DNA from: Novosphingobium sp.
Lineage (GTDB): Bacteria; Pseudomonadota; Alphaproteobacteria; Sphingomonadales; Sphingomonadaceae
DNA: 64,000 bases
Assembly (NCBI RefSeq): GCF_027489515.1
Contig: NZ_JAIXZS010000028.1
Coordinates: forward strand, 1 to 64,000
Direction: 5' to 3'
Every line of letters begins with the position of its first letter. Positions within the stretch are counted from its first letter, which is position 1. Below are positions 25,828-35,222 of this stretch, piece by piece. A program made the position numbers and the translations under genes. The notes beneath the pieces are model-generated. The model was not told the DNA's origin, made no database searches, and saw only the letters and a program-made list of their open reading frames with translations.

Positions 25828-26040
25828 ATGAACCCGAAGACGAACATCTTCGCGCAGCTGCTGATAGGTGCCGTAGTCTCGGCAGCGGCATTCTGGGTTA
25901 TCGAGAAACACTGGCAGCATGCCTTGGGCCTGTTGCCCTACGTCCTGTTTCTCACCTGCCCGCTGATGCACTTGTTGATGCACCACGGCACTGGCAGGCA
26001 TCATCAAGCTGGAGAAGACTACCAAAGCGGATCAAGATGA
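25828..26040 (+). CDS. DUF2933-type small membrane protein
   Basis: A 70-residue membrane protein: a first helix (FAQLLIGAVVSAAAFWVI), then a second with the DUF2933 pattern LPYVLFLTCPLMHLLMHHGTGRHH. The Cys and His/Met residues near the second helix suggest metal contact. Such proteins accompany copper and silver ATPases. It stands between the Met/His-rich protein and the P1B ATPase. The start ATG at 25828 is preceded by GGGGGCTAGG. Confidence 0.75.
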   Translation: MNPKTNIFAQLLIGAVVSAAAFWVIEKHWQHALGLLPYVLFLTCPLMHLLMHHGTGRHHQAGEDYQSGSR

Positions 26041-26049
26041 AAATGCCGC

Positions 26050-26074
26050 TTGACCTTGACATGATGTCAAGGTC
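26050..26074 (+). promoter_or_regulatory. MerR/CueR-type operator-promoter of the copper ATPase
   Basis: A perfect 10-bp inverted repeat (GACCTTGACA at 26052-26061, TGTCAAGGTC at 26065-26074, spacer TGA) overlaps a TTGACC -35 element (26050-26055). This is the form of operators bound by CueR/HmrR-like MerR regulators, which sit in stretched 19-20 base spacers. The -10 would be near 26075-26080, but it is poor. Confidence 0.75.
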
Positions 26075-26107
26075 CAGAGGGGATGCGTCACAGAAGGAAT
26101 CCCTATC

Positions 26108-28462
26108 ATGGCGCAATGTCATCATGGCCCTGCCAATGCCCACCACCACGACCATCGGGACGGCGCAGCTACCTTAGTGCTGGTCAAAGACCCTGTCTGC
26201 GGAATGGATGTCGATCCGGCGAAGACCGCGCATCAAACCGACCATGCCGGGCAGACGTGGCACTTTTGCAGCGCAGGCTGTGCCGCCAAGTTCAGGGCCG
26301 ATCCCGAACGCTACTTGACGCCTCAGGCACCCGCCGAAGCGCCAGAAGGTGCGGTGTGGACCTGCCCGATGCATCCTGAAGTGCGACAGGACCACCCCGG
26401 CCCTTGCCCGATCTGCGGCATGGCGCTCGAACCCGAGACCGTGACCGCAGACAGCGGCCCTAGTCCCGAACTTGCCGACATGAGTCGGCGGTTCTGGATC
26501 GGGCTTGTCCTTGCCCTTCCGGTCTTCATTCTCGAAATGGGCGGCCATGTCTTCCCGGCGCTGCACCATCTGGTGTCGATGCACGTCTCGACCTGGATCC
26601 AGCTGGTGCTGGCAACGCCGGTTGTTCTGTGGGCGGGCAAGCCCTTCTTCGAGCGCGGCTGGTCATCCCTCAAGAACCGCAACCTCAACATGTTCACGCT
26701 GATCGCGATGGGGACCGGCGTCTCGTGGATCTACAGCATGGTCGCCGCTCTTGCGCCGGGCCTGTTCCCGCCTGCGTTTCGCGGGGCCGACGGCAGCGTC
26801 GCGGTCTACTTCGAGGCCGCAGCTGTCATCACTGTGCTCGTCCTGCTGGGGCAGGTTCTCGAACTGCGGGCACGCGAGCGCACGTCCGGCGCGATCAAGG
26901 CGCTGCTCGGCCTTGCGCCAAAGACCGCACGGCGCCTGCTCGGCGATGGCAAGGATGAGGAGGTCAGCCTCGAACTCGTGGAGGTCGGCGACCGGCTTCG
27001 CGTCCACCCCGGCGAGAAAGTGCCCGTTGATGGCGAAGTGACCGATGGGCGCTCCTCGCTTGATGAAGCGATGGTCACCGGCGAATCCATGCCTGTCACC
27101 AAGGCCAAGGGCGACCGCGTGATAGGCGGCACCCTCAACCAGACCGGCGCGCTGATCATCACCGCAACGAAGGTCGGGCGCGAAACGATGCTGGCACGCA
27201 TCGTCCAGATGGTCGCCGAAGCGCAGCGTTCACGCGCGCCGATCCAGCGGCTGGCCGATCAGGTTTCAGGCTGGTTCGTGCCGGTGGTGATCACCATTGC
27301 CGTCCTCGCCTTTGCAGGCTGGAGTATCTGGGGGCCGGAACCGCGCTTTGCCTATGGTCTCGTCTCGGCGGTCGCGGTGCTGATCATCGCTTGCCCCTGC
27401 GCGCTGGGCCTTGCCACGCCGATGTCGATCATGGTGGGCATCGGCCGGGGCGCGGGTCTTGGCGTCCTTATCAAGAACGCCGAAGCTCTCGAACGCATGG
27501 AGAAGGTCGATACGCTGGTCGTCGACAAGACCGGCACACTGACGGAAGGCCGCCCTGCCGTGACGGCGATTGTCCCGGCACCGGGCCGCTCGGAGGAGGA
27601 CGTGCTGCGCGTTGCCGCCGCCGTCGAGCGCGCATCGGAACATCCTCTCGCGCGCGCCATCGTTGCCGCGGCGAAGCAGCGATCCATCGCAGTGCCAGAC
27701 GTCAGCGCGTTCGACTCGCCAACGGGACGCGGCGCGCTCGGCACGGTCGAAGGGCACCAGATCGTGCTGGGCAACGCGCGCTTCCTTGGCGAACAGGGCG
27801 TGGATACCGGCGCGCTTGCCGCACCTGCCGATGATCTGCGCCACGATGGCGCCACCGCGATCTTCGTTGGCATCGATGGTGCGGCAGCCGGGGTGATCGC
27901 CATCGCCGATCCGGTTAAGCAGACCACCCCGGAAGCTCTTGCCGCTTTGCGCGCCGAAGGGATCCGCGTGGTCATGCTCACCGGCGACAACCGGACGACA
28001 GCGCAGGCAGTCGCCGCCCGGCTCGGCATCGACGAGGTCGAAGCCGAAGTCCTGCCCGATCAGAAGAGCGCGGTCGTCTCGCGGCTCAAGCGCGAAGGCC
28101 GGATAGTGGCGATGGCCGGCGACGGCGTGAACGATGCGCCTGCGCTGGCGGCCGCCGATGTCGGCATCGCCATGGGCACGGGGACCGACGTCGCCATCGA
28201 AAGCGCCGGCGTCACCTTGCTCAAGGGTGACCTCAACGGCATCGTTCGCGCACGCAGGTTGAGCCAGGCGACCATGGCCAACATCCGGCAGAACCTGCTC
28301 TTCGCATTCGTCTACAATGCAGCTGGCGTGCCGATCGCCGCAGGTCTGCTTTACCCTTGGTTCGGCATCCTGCTCTCGCCGATGATCGCCGCGGCGGCAA
28401 TGGCACTGTCCTCGGTCAGCGTGGTTTCCAACGCGCTCAGGCTCAATCGGAAGGCACTATGA
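26108..28462 (+). CDS. Copper-exporting P1B-type ATPase
   Basis: A 784-residue metal pump that exports Cu(I) from cytoplasm to periplasm. After a His-rich start come a YHS domain (about residues 24-70, DPVCGM and CSAGC), then a heavy-metal-binding domain (WTCPMHPE ... GPCPICGM, about 84-110) and the pump core: TGES (324-327), transmembrane CPC (429-431), DKTGT with the phosphorylated Asp473, SEHPLARAI and [10 protein letters not shown]. It has a YHS rather than a CxxC heavy-metal N-terminus. The MerR-type operator upstream predicts induction by copper. Its TGA overlaps the MerR-type gene. Confidence 0.95.
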   Translation: MAQCHHGPANAHHHDHRDGAATLVLVKDPVCGMDVDPAKTAHQTDHAGQTWHFCSAGCAAKFRADPERYLTPQAPAEAPEGAVWTCPMHPEVRQDHPGPCPICGMALEPETVTADSGPSPELADMSRRFWIGLVLALPVFILEMGGHVFPALHHLVSMHVSTWIQLVLATPVVLWAGKPFFERGWSSLKNRNLNMFTLIAMGTGVSWIYSMVAALAPGLFPPAFRGADGSVAVYFEAAAVITVLVLLGQVLELRARERTSGAIKALLGLAPKTARRLLGDGKDEEVSLELVEVGDRLRVHPGEKVPVDGEVTDGRSSLDEAMVTGESMPVTKAKGDRVIGGTLNQTGALIITATKVGRETMLARIVQMVAEAQRSRAPIQRLADQVSGWFVPVVITIAVLAFAGWSIWGPEPRFAYGLVSAVAVLIIACPCALGLATPMSIMVGIGRGAGLGVLIKNAEALERMEKVDTLVVDKTGTLTEGRPAVTAIVPAPGRSEEDVLRVAAAVERASEHPLARAIVAAAKQRSIAVPDVSAFDSPTGRGALGTVEGHQIVLGNARFLGEQGVDTGALAAPADDLRHDGATAIFVGIDGAAAGVIAIADPVKQTTPEALAALRAEGIRVVMLTGDNRTTAQAVAARLGIDEVEAEVLPDQKSAVVSRLKREGRIVAMAGDGVNDAPALAAADVGIAMGTGTDVAIESAGVTLLKGDLNGIVRARRLSQATMANIRQNLLFAFVYNAAGVPIAAGLLYPWFGILLSPMIAAAAMALSSVSVVSNALRLNRKAL

Positions 28463-28844
28463 ACATCGGCAGCGCCTCACGCGCCAGCGGGGTGTCGGAA
28501 CGGATGATCCGGCACTACGAGAAGATCGGACTGGTGCCACCGCCCCGCGCCGGAACAGCGGCTACCGCGACTACAGTGACGCCGACGTGCACCGCCTGCG
28601 TTTCATCGCGAATGCCCGCGATCTAGGCTTCGGGATCGAGGAGATCGGAACGCTCCTCTCGTTGTGGTCGGACCGGCAGCGCGCGAGCGGCGAAGTGAAG
28701 GCCATGGCGCTCTCCCTCGCAGCCGAACTTGGGCGCAAGGTGCAGGCGCTGGAGAACATGCGGCGCACGCTTGTCGAGCTTGCCGAGCAATGCCATGGCG
28801 ACGGGCGGCCTGAGTGCCCGATCCTTGATCGCTTGGAAGACTAG
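28459..28844 (+). pseudogene. Frameshifted MerR-family copper regulator (CueR/HmrR-like)
   Basis: The sequence reads [31 protein letters not shown] in one frame, the MerR winged-helix N-terminus. At about 28552 the frame is lost by one missing base, and the remainder (NSGYRDYSDADVHRLRFIANARDLGF to the C-terminal CPILDRLED) continues in the next frame. Restoring a third G at 28552-28553 would give a normal regulator of about 129 residues with the copper-binding Cys region (CHGDGRPECP). Either the gene is broken or it is a sequencing error. It starts inside the ATPase stop and should have controlled it. Confidence 0.8.
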
Positions 28845-29689
28845 TCTGCTGCTTGCCCTGTGGCGGTGGGGGGCACTGCTGCCGAGGCAAGGAAGCTTTG
28901 CACCAGCGCGATGATCTGCTGCGGTTGCTCGCGATGCGGGACATGCCCGCATCCCTTGATCACCTTCATCTCGCCACCACCAGCCGCGAGGGACACGATC
29001 CTCTCAGGATGCGCCAGAGAGCCATACTCGTCCTGATCGCCGTGAATGGAGAGCACCGGGCACTTCAATGCCCGCAGTTCATCATCTAGCGTCCAATGCG
29101 CGAATGCGGGAGACAGCCAGGTCTCGGTCCATGCATCGAACACCCAGCGGGCCTTTTCGCCATGATAGCGGGAGAGGCGCGCGAACTCCTGAGGTGCTGC
29201 GAAGGCCGCCATAGCAGCCTCGATGCCTTCGATCGTCCTGGCCTCAACAAAGGCCTGCGCCGCCACCGTCACCACAGCTTCGCACGAGCCGGGCCAGGCT
29301 GCAGCGGTCGCGACCGCCATCGCGCCGCCCACGCTGTGACCAAAGGGAACGAGGCGTGCAAGCCCAAGCGCCGCACAGATGGCGGGCACCGCACTTCGCG
29401 CCTGTTCACCGATGAAATCACCCGAAAGGCGTTCGCTGCGCGGTGACGACTGGCCAAATCCCATCCGATCGTAAGCGACCACTCGCCTTCCGGTGGCACC
29501 TGCCAGTTGCAGCGGGAGGTCGCGCCACAACTCGACTGAACCAAGCGAGTCGTGGAAGAGCAGTATCGCCGAACGGCTGCTCGCGCCTTTGGGCTGCCAG
29601 GATCGAACGAAAAGGTGCCCGTCGTCCAGCGGAACCTGAATATCGACCAACCCCAAAGCTGACACTACGTCGACCTCCTGCTCCGCCAT
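28841..29689 (-). CDS. Alpha/beta-hydrolase
   Basis: A 282-residue cytoplasmic alpha/beta hydrolase. The nucleophile elbow is GHSVGG (Ser119), the oxyanion loop HDSLGS, the acid is probably in HGDQDEYGS and the catalytic His in GCGHVPHREQP. Resemblance to ester/lactone hydrolases leaves the substrate open. It runs convergent to the MerR pseudogene with a four-base overlap. It is the last gene before the right flanking repeat, so it belongs to the cassette even though its link with copper is unclear. Confidence 0.85.
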   Translation of the reverse strand: MAEQEVDVVSALGLVDIQVPLDDGHLFVRSWQPKGASSRSAILLFHDSLGSVELWRDLPLQLAGATGRRVVAYDRMGFGQSSPRSERLSGDFIGEQARSAVPAICAALGLARLVPFGHSVGGAMAVATAAAWPGSCEAVVTVAAQAFVEARTIEGIEAAMAAFAAPQEFARLSRYHGEKARWVFDAWTETWLSPAFAHWTLDDELRALKCPVLSIHGDQDEYGSLAHPERIVSLAAGGGEMKVIKGCGHVPHREQPQQIIALVQSFLASAAVPPTATGQAAD

Positions 29690-30242
29690 GACGCTGCGCG
29701 GGGGCCGACAGCCTCGACAGCCCTTACCTTTGTAGAGATCTGCGACCGATAGATCACGACCAATCGAGTGTGCAAAGGGCGCTGACTAAACAGAGCGGTC
29801 AGCCAGGAGCCAGCTCCGGCTACGAGTTCGTTACGGCTTGGCTAAGTCATTCGAAACGATAGCGACGTCCAAGGATTGGCAGCGACCTTCCACCCGGATG
29901 CTGCCGATCCGCCGGGGTTTTGGATTTCGAGTAGACATGGCGATAGCCAGTCTGCGAATCTATGAAGGCTGCTCTCAAAGAAGCGATTGGGATGTGAGGA
30001 AAGTGGCCGAATGGCAGGCCAGTGGCAGCACTTCAGACGCGCCTGTCACTCGCCCCAGCGGCGGCGCGCAAGCTCGCAATGCAACCTGTAAATGGCGATG
30101 GGGTGGAGTAAGCCGCGCCATCTCCATTGCGTTGAGCTGGGTTGGCATTCAGTCGTCTTTGCGGGAGATCGGGCGCAACTATGTTCCGCGTCGGCACCAC
30201 TTGATCGCATCAGCGGCGCTGTCGATCCACAACAGTTGAAAG
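29690..30242. other. Intergenic stretch with the right cassette repeat
   Basis: About 550 bases without a convincing gene. It contains the right copy of the cassette-flanking repeat (29872-29947). A long open frame here (29838-30239) has no ribosome-binding site and atypical composition, so I do not call it a gene. Confidence 0.5.
29872..29947 (+). repeat. Copper-cassette flanking repeat, right copy
   Basis: Partner of 19858-19932. The 38-bp core (29891-29928) is identical and the 13-mer ACATGGCGATAGC is shared at 29935-29947, with one extra base between the two blocks. Confidence 0.7.
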
Positions 30243-31631
30243 ATGTCAGCTATGCAGGAGATCAGCAAGCAGCGGTTCGATGCACTGGCCGGATACACCC
30301 GATCCCCTAGGATAGTGTCACTGGTCCAGGAGGCGGCATGGTTCGCGTCGGAGGGTGAGCGCGTGCTCGGCCTGATCGTATGGGACCGAATTGACCATGA
30401 CTTCGGTTGGGTCGTTCTCGGGCGTGACCGCAGAGCAAGATTCCGCGCAATCGGACAGGATGCGTCGCTGCCCAGCTTCAACGTCGCACGAGACGCGTTA
30501 GCAGCGGCACTCGACCGGTTTCATCATCAACTTGACGAGGATTACCATCAGGGGGACGAGCGGGGGCGACCCGTCGATTTTTTCGCCGCGGTGGTGCCAG
30601 CGGAGCGAATGAACCCGAGCTTCAAGATGTTGGCAGAGAACGCTCGCTACTCTCCAGCACGTGAACTCATCGAGGCAATGATGCGGTTCCATGACGATGC
30701 GGATGGCAACTTTGTTGAACAGTTCCAATCGACGGGCTTCGACGCCCGTTTTTGGGAGCTCTATCTCTTTGCCGCATTTGCAGAAATTGGCTACGCGCGC
30801 CAATCGGATGTGGCAGTCCCGGATCTCGTTCTGTCTGGTCACCTCGGCCGCATCGCCATTGAAGCTACTACCGCCAACCCGCCTCAGGGTATAGCAGTCC
30901 CCTGGCCCCGGTCAGACGAGGAGATCGACGCGTATTTGCGACATTACGTGCCCATCAAGCTGGCACGGGCGCTGACCCGGAAACTCAACCACCCGCAGCC
31001 GTATTGGCAGGCCAACGGTGTTGATGGTGCACCATTCGTTATCGCACTCCAAGACTTCCATGCCCCGGCCGCAATGACTCGGATCGTGCCAACTGCTACC
31101 GAGTATGTCTTTGGTGTCCGCCACGCCATTGTCGACGGAGCATTACAGATCGAGCGTATCGGCGAACATGCCTTTGGACGGATGCGCGAACCTTCGGGGT
31201 TCTTCGACCTCCCACTTGCCGAGAATGTAAGCGCGGTGATCGTCAACCCGCTCGGCACGCTTACCAAGTTCAATCGCATGGGTCAGATTGCTGGCTTCGG
31301 CGATCCGCGCGTTCGGATGGTGCGCGTGGGGCTCGCGCGAGGTGAACTTAATCAAGACGATCCGAAACCATTCCCCTTCGAGCACAATGTCTCGGCACCA
31401 GACTATCAAGAGAGCTGGGTCGAGGGCATGGTCGTCCTGCACAATCCGCGCGCCCTGATTCCGCTTGACCCTAACCAGATACCTGGAGCAAACCACGAGT
31501 TCCTGCGACCAGACGGTCGGATTATGTCTCTCCTCCCCGACTTTCAGCCCTACACTTCGCAAACCGCGATCACGCTAGACGAGACCACAGACACAGTTCT
31601 CGACGGGGTTGAGCCCTTCCCGAACATTTGA
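30243..31631 (+). CDS. Large hypothetical protein at the defence-block edge
   Basis: A 462-residue protein that I do not recognise. It starts with ATG at 30243 ([12 protein letters not shown]). There is no signal peptide or membrane segment. A central [20 protein letters not shown] (about residues 195-215) resembles the D-x(n)-E-x-K/T beta-hairpin of PD-(D/E)xK-type nucleases, but no other nuclease motif is clear. It lies between the copper cassette and an XRE-ImmA/restriction block. Codon use differs from the core genes. Confidence 0.62.
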   Translation: MSAMQEISKQRFDALAGYTRSPRIVSLVQEAAWFASEGERVLGLIVWDRIDHDFGWVVLGRDRRARFRAIGQDASLPSFNVARDALAAALDRFHHQLDEDYHQGDERGRPVDFFAAVVPAERMNPSFKMLAENARYSPARELIEAMMRFHDDADGNFVEQFQSTGFDARFWELYLFAAFAEIGYARQSDVAVPDLVLSGHLGRIAIEATTANPPQGIAVPWPRSDEEIDAYLRHYVPIKLARALTRKLNHPQPYWQANGVDGAPFVIALQDFHAPAAMTRIVPTATEYVFGVRHAIVDGALQIERIGEHAFGRMREPSGFFDLPLAENVSAVIVNPLGTLTKFNRMGQIAGFGDPRVRMVRVGLARGELNQDDPKPFPFEHNVSAPDYQESWVEGMVVLHNPRALIPLDPNQIPGANHEFLRPDGRIMSLLPDFQPYTSQTAITLDETTDTVLDGVEPFPNI

Positions 31632-31701
31632 GTGTGCTCGGGATGCATCCAGCGCTTCGTTCCTCTTCGACAGCATGTTCAAGCGGAACGGAGTTGCCTG
31701 C

Positions 31702-32805
31702 TTAGGTGCGCACGATCGAGATTATGTTCACTTGATCATCAGCTGACGATCCTGGCAGCTCAAAGCCGGCAACAGTCTCAAACATTTCGTCCTCGAGCCC
31801 CGCGTCGCACGCAATTCGACGGACAGCGCCGGGGTAGGCATGTTCGAGAGCCGTCATTGCCGATGACAACAGCTCGGGCTCCTCCGAAGGGATCGTGTCA
31901 TCATAGCGCTCAAACTTGCGCTGCCCGGTCTTGCTGAGGTGGATGTATCCAGTGCGATATTGATCTGCCGACAGAATGCTGAGGTCATATGCACGACGCA
32001 GGATCGCAGACGCGGCCACCTTCCAGCGCAGCTTCATAGTGAAGATGGCTTGCCAGTCGATCATTCGGCCACGCGGGAACTCGTGAATGAACGCAGAGCG
32101 CGGAAGTAGGAAAGCGCTTGCAAAGCGGTTCGCCTGATCCTCCGTGATCTTGTCACCCGTTACGATACCCTTGTGCATCACCAGATGCCCGCACTCATGA
32201 GCAAGATCGAAACGCAAACGGCAGGCACTCGGCTTCGCATCACTTCGAATGATCATAGGGCGTGGTCTGTCGATCGACAGTGCGTCCACGCGCTCCGACA
32301 CGCCATCGAAGAAGCTTACGACGGCCCCGGCGTTCTCGACGACGCGCATCATGCTGGAGATCGGTCCCGTCCCAAGCTGCCACTGCCGCCGAACCTCCTC
32401 AGCGGCGTCCTCGATGTCGGCCATTGTTGTGACCGGTATGTCAGGAAACGACACCTCTGGCAGTTCAAGCTCGCGATCGAGCCGCTGGATGAAGCCATCG
32501 AGAAGCGTTCCGCGAGCCAGGACCTGGCTGATCACTGAAGCTGGCGTCGTCCGTTGCTTCCGAAAATGGCACTGCTCGACTGCAACGCCACCGCGGGCAG
32601 GGAGGGCAAAGAAGCGGGGAGTCACGCCGAGCGCAGCCGAGATTGCCTCAACCATCGCCTCCGTCGGACTCTTCGTGCCCTGTTCGAGCTGATTGAGATA
32701 TTGGCGCGTCGCGCTGACACAGTTGCCCAGCTCATCGAGCGTGAGCCCCTTCGCGACGCGCGCGAGGCGCAGGCGCTCGCCGTCGAAGACTTGCGATCCA
32801 GCCAT
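31702..32805 (-). CDS. XRE-HTH and ImmA/IrrE metallopeptidase fusion
   Basis: A 367-residue protein. Residues about 10-60 form an XRE helix-turn-helix (LRLARVAKGLTLDELGNCVSATRQYLNQLEQG). The middle holds the ImmA/IrrE metalloprotease motif HECGH (His203, Glu204, His207) with a supporting downstream acidic residue (QANRFASAFLLP). Proteins of this kind act as repressors that self-cleave or cleave a partner on stress, often in toxin-antitoxin or phage-like control. The start ATG at 32803-32805 follows the partner gene by 28 bases. Confidence 0.88.
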   Translation of the reverse strand: MAGSQVFDGERLRLARVAKGLTLDELGNCVSATRQYLNQLEQGTKSPTEAMVEAISAALGVTPRFFALPARGGVAVEQCHFRKQRTTPASVISQVLARGTLLDGFIQRLDRELELPEVSFPDIPVTTMADIEDAAEEVRRQWQLGTGPISSMMRVVENAGAVVSFFDGVSERVDALSIDRPRPMIIRSDAKPSACRLRFDLAHECGHLVMHKGIVTGDKITEDQANRFASAFLLPRSAFIHEFPRGRMIDWQAIFTMKLRWKVAASAILRRAYDLSILSADQYRTGYIHLSKTGQRKFERYDDTIPSEEPELLSSAMTALEHAYPGAVRRIACDAGLEDEMFETVAGFELPGSSADDQVNIISIVRT

Positions 32806-32833
32806 TCACCCAATCCCCTTCAACGCCTCGGCT

Positions 32834-33442
32834 TTAACCGCTTGCGCTGTCATCCTCGTTCCCGCGGTCCTTGCGCAGGCCAACGTTCGGTGCAGCGAGC
32901 TCGACACTCTTCGTAGCGGCGCGCCCCACTGTGCCGACGTAAGACGAAATGCCATCGAGCGGCACCTCCCAGATCATCACGGGGGCGTCACCCCGCAAGC
33001 CGACAAACTTGATGCCAATCACGCTGCCATCCAAGTCGGTGTCGACAGCAAACCGATAGGCCAGATCTCGCCCTTCATCGTGCTCCGGGAACAGCATCTC
33101 CAACTGGCGGATTTCACCGAAGCTCTGCCGCATGGTGCGCGTCGTGGGTTCCTCGGCATCACCCTTGTAGATCCTGACCGGAACCTCACCGATCTTAAAG
33201 ATGAGCTGAAGCGTGCGATCAATCGCGGTCAACCAAGGATGATCCCCGCTGTCGATTGCGCGGAGGATGCGGTGCCGGCAGAACTGAAACGCGCGGCAGC
33301 CGTGCGTCCAGCCATTGTCACCTGCCTCCTCGTCAAACCTTTCGAGCGCGGCGTGCCGACCATCAACCAGCATGGCGCCAATCGTGCTGAGCCGGTCTTC
33401 AGTCAGATCGGGATGATACTCCCACGGAAATGCCTTAGTCAT
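32834..33442 (-). CDS. Hypothetical partner of the XRE-ImmA gene
   Basis: A 202-residue protein, first in the operon, with the XRE-ImmA gene 28 bases downstream. It is mixed and acidic (YHPDLTEDRLSTIGAMLVDGRHAALERFDEEAGDN; later RGDAPVMIWEVPLDGISSYVG). No membrane segment or recognised domain was seen. Order and spacing suggest a substrate, toxin or antitoxin partner of the ImmA protease (inferred). Its promoter carries a near-palindrome overlapping the -35 box. Confidence 0.65.
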   Translation of the reverse strand: MTKAFPWEYHPDLTEDRLSTIGAMLVDGRHAALERFDEEAGDNGWTHGCRAFQFCRHRILRAIDSGDHPWLTAIDRTLQLIFKIGEVPVRIYKGDAEEPTTRTMRQSFGEIRQLEMLFPEHDEGRDLAYRFAVDTDLDGSVIGIKFVGLRGDAPVMIWEVPLDGISSYVGTVGRAATKSVELAAPNVGLRKDRGNEDDSASG

Positions 33443-33773
33443 TCATACCCCCATGGGCAGTGTCGATACACCTCATAATGGGCATTTTTAAGAATCTGTC
33501 AACTGTTAGACATTTTGTCAACCGAAGGTCAGAGTAGGTTTGCTCGACGCCGTGTCGTGGCCTAAGTCGTGTTCTCAGGATCGAGGACAGAAGACGGCGT
33601 GCCAACGCGTCAGTAGTGGCCCCGTGATCAGGATGTGCTGGCGGCGGACCGGGGGCCGTATACACTGCTGCACGAAGGGCGAGCTGGGGCACCCAAGACC
33701 ACACCCACTTCGAAGCCGGTCAAGGCTCAACCCCAAGTTGGTCCCTGTCGAATGATCCTACTCGTTTCGCGCG
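33443..33773. other. Intergenic gap between hsdM and the XRE-ImmA operon
   Basis: 331 bases. The left part holds the XRE-ImmA promoter and operator; the rest has no gene or clear terminator that I can see. Confidence 0.5.
33474..33511 (-). promoter_or_regulatory. Promoter and operator of the XRE-ImmA operon
   Basis: On the minus strand TTGACA (33497-33502) and ATTATG (33474-33479) are 17 bases apart. The near-palindrome GTCAAC-T-GTTAGAC (33498-33511, plus strand) overlaps the -35, and a second TGTCAAC lies at 33516-33522. This is what an autoregulating XRE repressor would bind. Confidence 0.6.
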
Positions 33774-35222
33774 TCAGGCCTCAACGTCTGTCGGCGCGAG
33801 CTCTTCGCTCACGCCTTTGAAGTGCTCCAGCGCTGCGGCGAGGTTATCGACAATCTCCTGGGCGAGGATGTCTGGCTCGGGCAGGCTGTCGATGTCCTCA
33901 AGACTGTCATCCTTGAGCCAGAAGATGTCGAGGTTCAGCTTGTCGCGCGCGATCAGCTCTTCATACGTGAACCGATGGAAGCGATCGGTTTCTTTCCGAT
34001 CGTGGTAGCATGTCACGAAGTCATCTAGGTCTGAAGCAGTCAGGCGCTTGGTCTTGAGCGTCTTGTGAACGTTGGTGCGGTAGTCATAGACCCACAGTTC
34101 CCGCGTCTGCGCTTCGCGCGACGCTGGACGCTTGTCGAAGAACAGCACGTTCGCTTTCACACCGGGGCTATACCAGATGCCCGTGGGCAGGCGCAGCAGC
34201 GTGTGGAAGTTGAAGCCCTCCAGCAGACGCTTGCGGATGCCCTCCCCGGCACGATTGGCCTCGAACAGCACGTTGTCGGGCAGCACCACCCCAGCGCGCC
34301 CACGGGTCTCCAGAATGGTCATGATGTGCTGAAGGAAGTTGAGCTGCTTGTTCGAGGTGCTGAACTTGAAGTCCTCGCGTTCGTAGGTCTCGCGCTCGGT
34401 TTCGACCGAGCCATCCTCGCCGACCACGCGGTAGCTCGACTTCTTGCCGAACGGTGGGTTGGCGATCACCACGTCGAAGCGTTCGCCATTGTCGCCGGCG
34501 AGCGCATCAGCCTGCGCGACCGGGCTGCTCTCGTTGCCAACGCCGTGCAGATAGAGATTCATCGCGCACAGGCGCACGACCTCGTCGACGATGTCGAACC
34601 CACGCAGAGAATCGTGACGCAGGTGTCGCAGCTTCTCGCGGTCCTGACTCTGCCCCTTCATGTGGTCGTAAGCGCTGAGCAGGAAGCCGCCGGTGCCGCA
34701 CGCTGGATCACACACCGTTTCGCCGATTTTCGGATCGACGCAGCGCACGATCGCGTCGATCACCGGGCGCGGCGTGAAGTATTGCCCCGCACCGGACTTC
34801 ACCTCGGTAGCGTTGCGCTCAAGCAGGCCCTCGTAGATCTCGCCCTTCACGTCGACACTATGGCCGATCCAAGGGCCTTCCTTATCGATCAGGCTGACCA
34901 CGCGCTTGAGCTTCGCGGGGTCGGAGAGCTTGTTCTGCGCTTTGCGGAAGATCGTGCCGATCAGGCCGTCGGCCGTAGCCAGCGCCTCCAGCGTGTGGCG
35001 GTAGTGCAATTCCAGCGCATCGCCGTCCTTGCCCGCCAGCATCGGCCAGCCCCACTCGGCAGGGATGGACGAGCCCTCGCCCAGAAGCTCGACCCGCTCC
35101 TGATCCATCTTGAGGAACAGCAGGAACGTGATTTGCTCGACATAATCGCCATACGAAATGCCCTGGTCACGCAAGACGTGCGCGTAGTTCCAGACCTTGG
35201 CGACCAGTTGTTCATTCGACAT
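33774..35222 (-). CDS. hsdM: Type I restriction-modification DNA methyltransferase subunit
   Basis: A 482-residue N6-adenine methyltransferase of a type I system. It has the SAM-binding motif DPACGTGG (residues 172-179) and the catalytic NPPF (255-258), with an N-terminal HsdM helical domain (WNYAHVLRDQGISYGDYVEQITFLLFLK). The start is MSNEQLVAKVWNYA at 35220-35222; it overlaps the preceding DUF262 gene by 11 bases. The C-terminal residues (FWLKDDSLEDIDSLPEPDILAQEI) are standard for the family. It forms the complex with HsdS and HsdR. Confidence 0.94.
   Translation of the reverse strand: MSNEQLVAKVWNYAHVLRDQGISYGDYVEQITFLLFLKMDQERVELLGEGSSIPAEWGWPMLAGKDGDALELHYRHTLEALATADGLIGTIFRKAQNKLSDPAKLKRVVSLIDKEGPWIGHSVDVKGEIYEGLLERNATEVKSGAGQYFTPRPVIDAIVRCVDPKIGETVCDPACGTGGFLLSAYDHMKGQSQDREKLRHLRHDSLRGFDIVDEVVRLCAMNLYLHGVGNESSPVAQADALAGDNGERFDVVIANPPFGKKSSYRVVGEDGSVETERETYEREDFKFSTSNKQLNFLQHIMTILETRGRAGVVLPDNVLFEANRAGEGIRKRLLEGFNFHTLLRLPTGIWYSPGVKANVLFFDKRPASREAQTRELWVYDYRTNVHKTLKTKRLTASDLDDFVTCYHDRKETDRFHRFTYEELIARDKLNLDIFWLKDDSLEDIDSLPEPDILAQEIVDNLAAALEHFKGVSEELAPTDVEA

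Noticed and set aside
19858..29947. Copper cassette as a composite transposon
   Set aside because: The flanking repeats have no inverted ends, and no transposase gene was found between or beside them.
29838..30239. A 133-codon frame in the gap right of the hydrolase
   Set aside because: It overlaps the cassette repeat, begins at TTG without a ribosome-binding site and has atypical composition.
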